DNA of 64,000 bases from Candidatus Poribacteria bacterium (GTDB lineage Bacteria; Poribacteria; WGA-4E; WGA-3G): contig JAJDWA010000002.1 in the NCBI GenBank assembly GCA_022825825.1, forward strand, positions 174,723-238,722, written 5' to 3'. Below, piece after piece: positions 63,816 to 64,000 of the stretch. The translations under genes and the position numbers were made by a program. Numbering within the stretch: position 1 is the stretch's first letter; each line of letters starts with the position of its first letter. The notes under the pieces were generated by a model, which was not told the origin of the DNA, did no database searches, and was given only the letters and a program-made list of their open reading frames with translations.

Positions 63816-63970
63816 TTGCTCCAGCGGAGCAATATGTTTATAGCCACAGTCCGAACTGGCATCTCCCGCTCCAGCGGAGCGGTATTTAGTAACCCAACAC
63901 ATAGCACTCCGCTGGAGTGCGAGAATGTTCTCATAATGTTTTCTATAAACATAGCACTCCGCTGGAGTGC
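63816..63970. repeat. Four copies of a CTCCAGCGGAG palindrome
   Basis: TGCTCC-AGC-GGAGCA (around 63817-63831), CCGCTCC-AGC-GGAGCGG (63866-63882), GCACTCC-GCT-GGAGTGC (63904-63920) and the same again at 63954-63970: four hairpins in 155 bp, two in each orientation. The last two share a CTATAAACATA-like flank with the first. They look like a REP/BIME-type cluster. No gene can be supported between 63710 and the window end. Confidence 0.8.
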
Positions 63971-64000
63971 GGTATTTTTCGCTGGTTTCACCGATATGGG

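Noticed and set aside
63713..63991. 92-aa reading frame on the minus strand
   Set aside because: It runs through the palindrome cluster and the MITE end, has no ribosome site and no recognisable protein pattern.
1..64000. CRISPR array
   Set aside because: Repeats are palindromic, irregularly spaced and scattered between genes; there is no array of equal spacers and no cas gene.
1..64000. Prophage or integrative element
   Set aside because: No integrase, terminase, capsid or replication genes are visible, and only one tRNA without a flanking duplicate.

Overview
The window reads as one contig of a Gram-negative-type, moderately AT-rich bacterial chromosome. Formylglycine sulfatases, xylose-isomerase-like TIM barrels, WD40/NHL propellers, Rpn nucleases and many short palindromic and MITE-like repeats would fit Candidatus Poribacteria or a similar sponge/marine lineage. 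That placement is inference from gene style only: there is no rRNA here, and the single tRNA, tRNA-Leu(CAA), does not resolve taxonomy. Outer-membrane-type barrels (42566, 56904), a Tat-type oxidoreductase and secreted propellers support a diderm cell.

Region 1-10 kb: a partial gene coupled to a sulfatase, a divergent DegT-type aminotransferase, an IS630-type transposase relic, an FG-GAP-like protein paired with an alkaline-phosphatase-superfamily hydrolase, then ASCH, metallophosphoesterase and sulfite-oxidase-like genes. Region 9-17.6 kb: Rpn-type nuclease, a Rieske fusion protein, a compact small protein/nuclease/D12 methylase module, a TIM-barrel isomerase, a radical SAM/SPASM protein and MsrB. 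Region 17.7-31 kb: a minus-strand run with a GT2 glycosyltransferase, GldF/GldG/DUF4340 genes, a chlorite-dismutase/HemQ-like protein, a ClpX-like AAA+, a LarA-like protein, a zinc MDR dehydrogenase, a MazF-type toxin-antitoxin pair and ATP sulfurylase.

Region 31-47 kb: a polytopic membrane protein, endonuclease III, HflX, a zinc-ribbon protein, an isomerase, tRNA-Leu, an M24 peptidase, two tandem trypsin-like/TPR genes (one split by a frameshift), a CBM9-like/DUF5916 barrel, an STT3 relic and a WD40 protein. Region 47-64 kb: MDR dehydrogenase, Eis-like acetyltransferase, a second nuclease/methyltransferase pair, MobA, another sulfatase, a two-gene exported module behind a structured leader, NusB, two NHL proteins, a NicO-type transporter and a DUF1932 dehydrogenase.

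Themes: sulfur chemistry (two Cys-type sulfatases, one Thr-type relative, ATP sulfurylase, sulfite-oxidase-like enzyme), defence or genome conflict (two nuclease/methylase pairs, Rpn, MazF) and active small repeats. At least two MITE-like families have terminal inverted repeats, and individual copies keep target-site duplications. The most intriguing non-coding signal is the leader at 54441-54689. It has a good sigma70-type promoter, mutually exclusive stems beside a T10 run, a strong hairpin, and a perfect 10-bp inverted repeat that buries the start codon of an unrecognised membrane-anchored protein.
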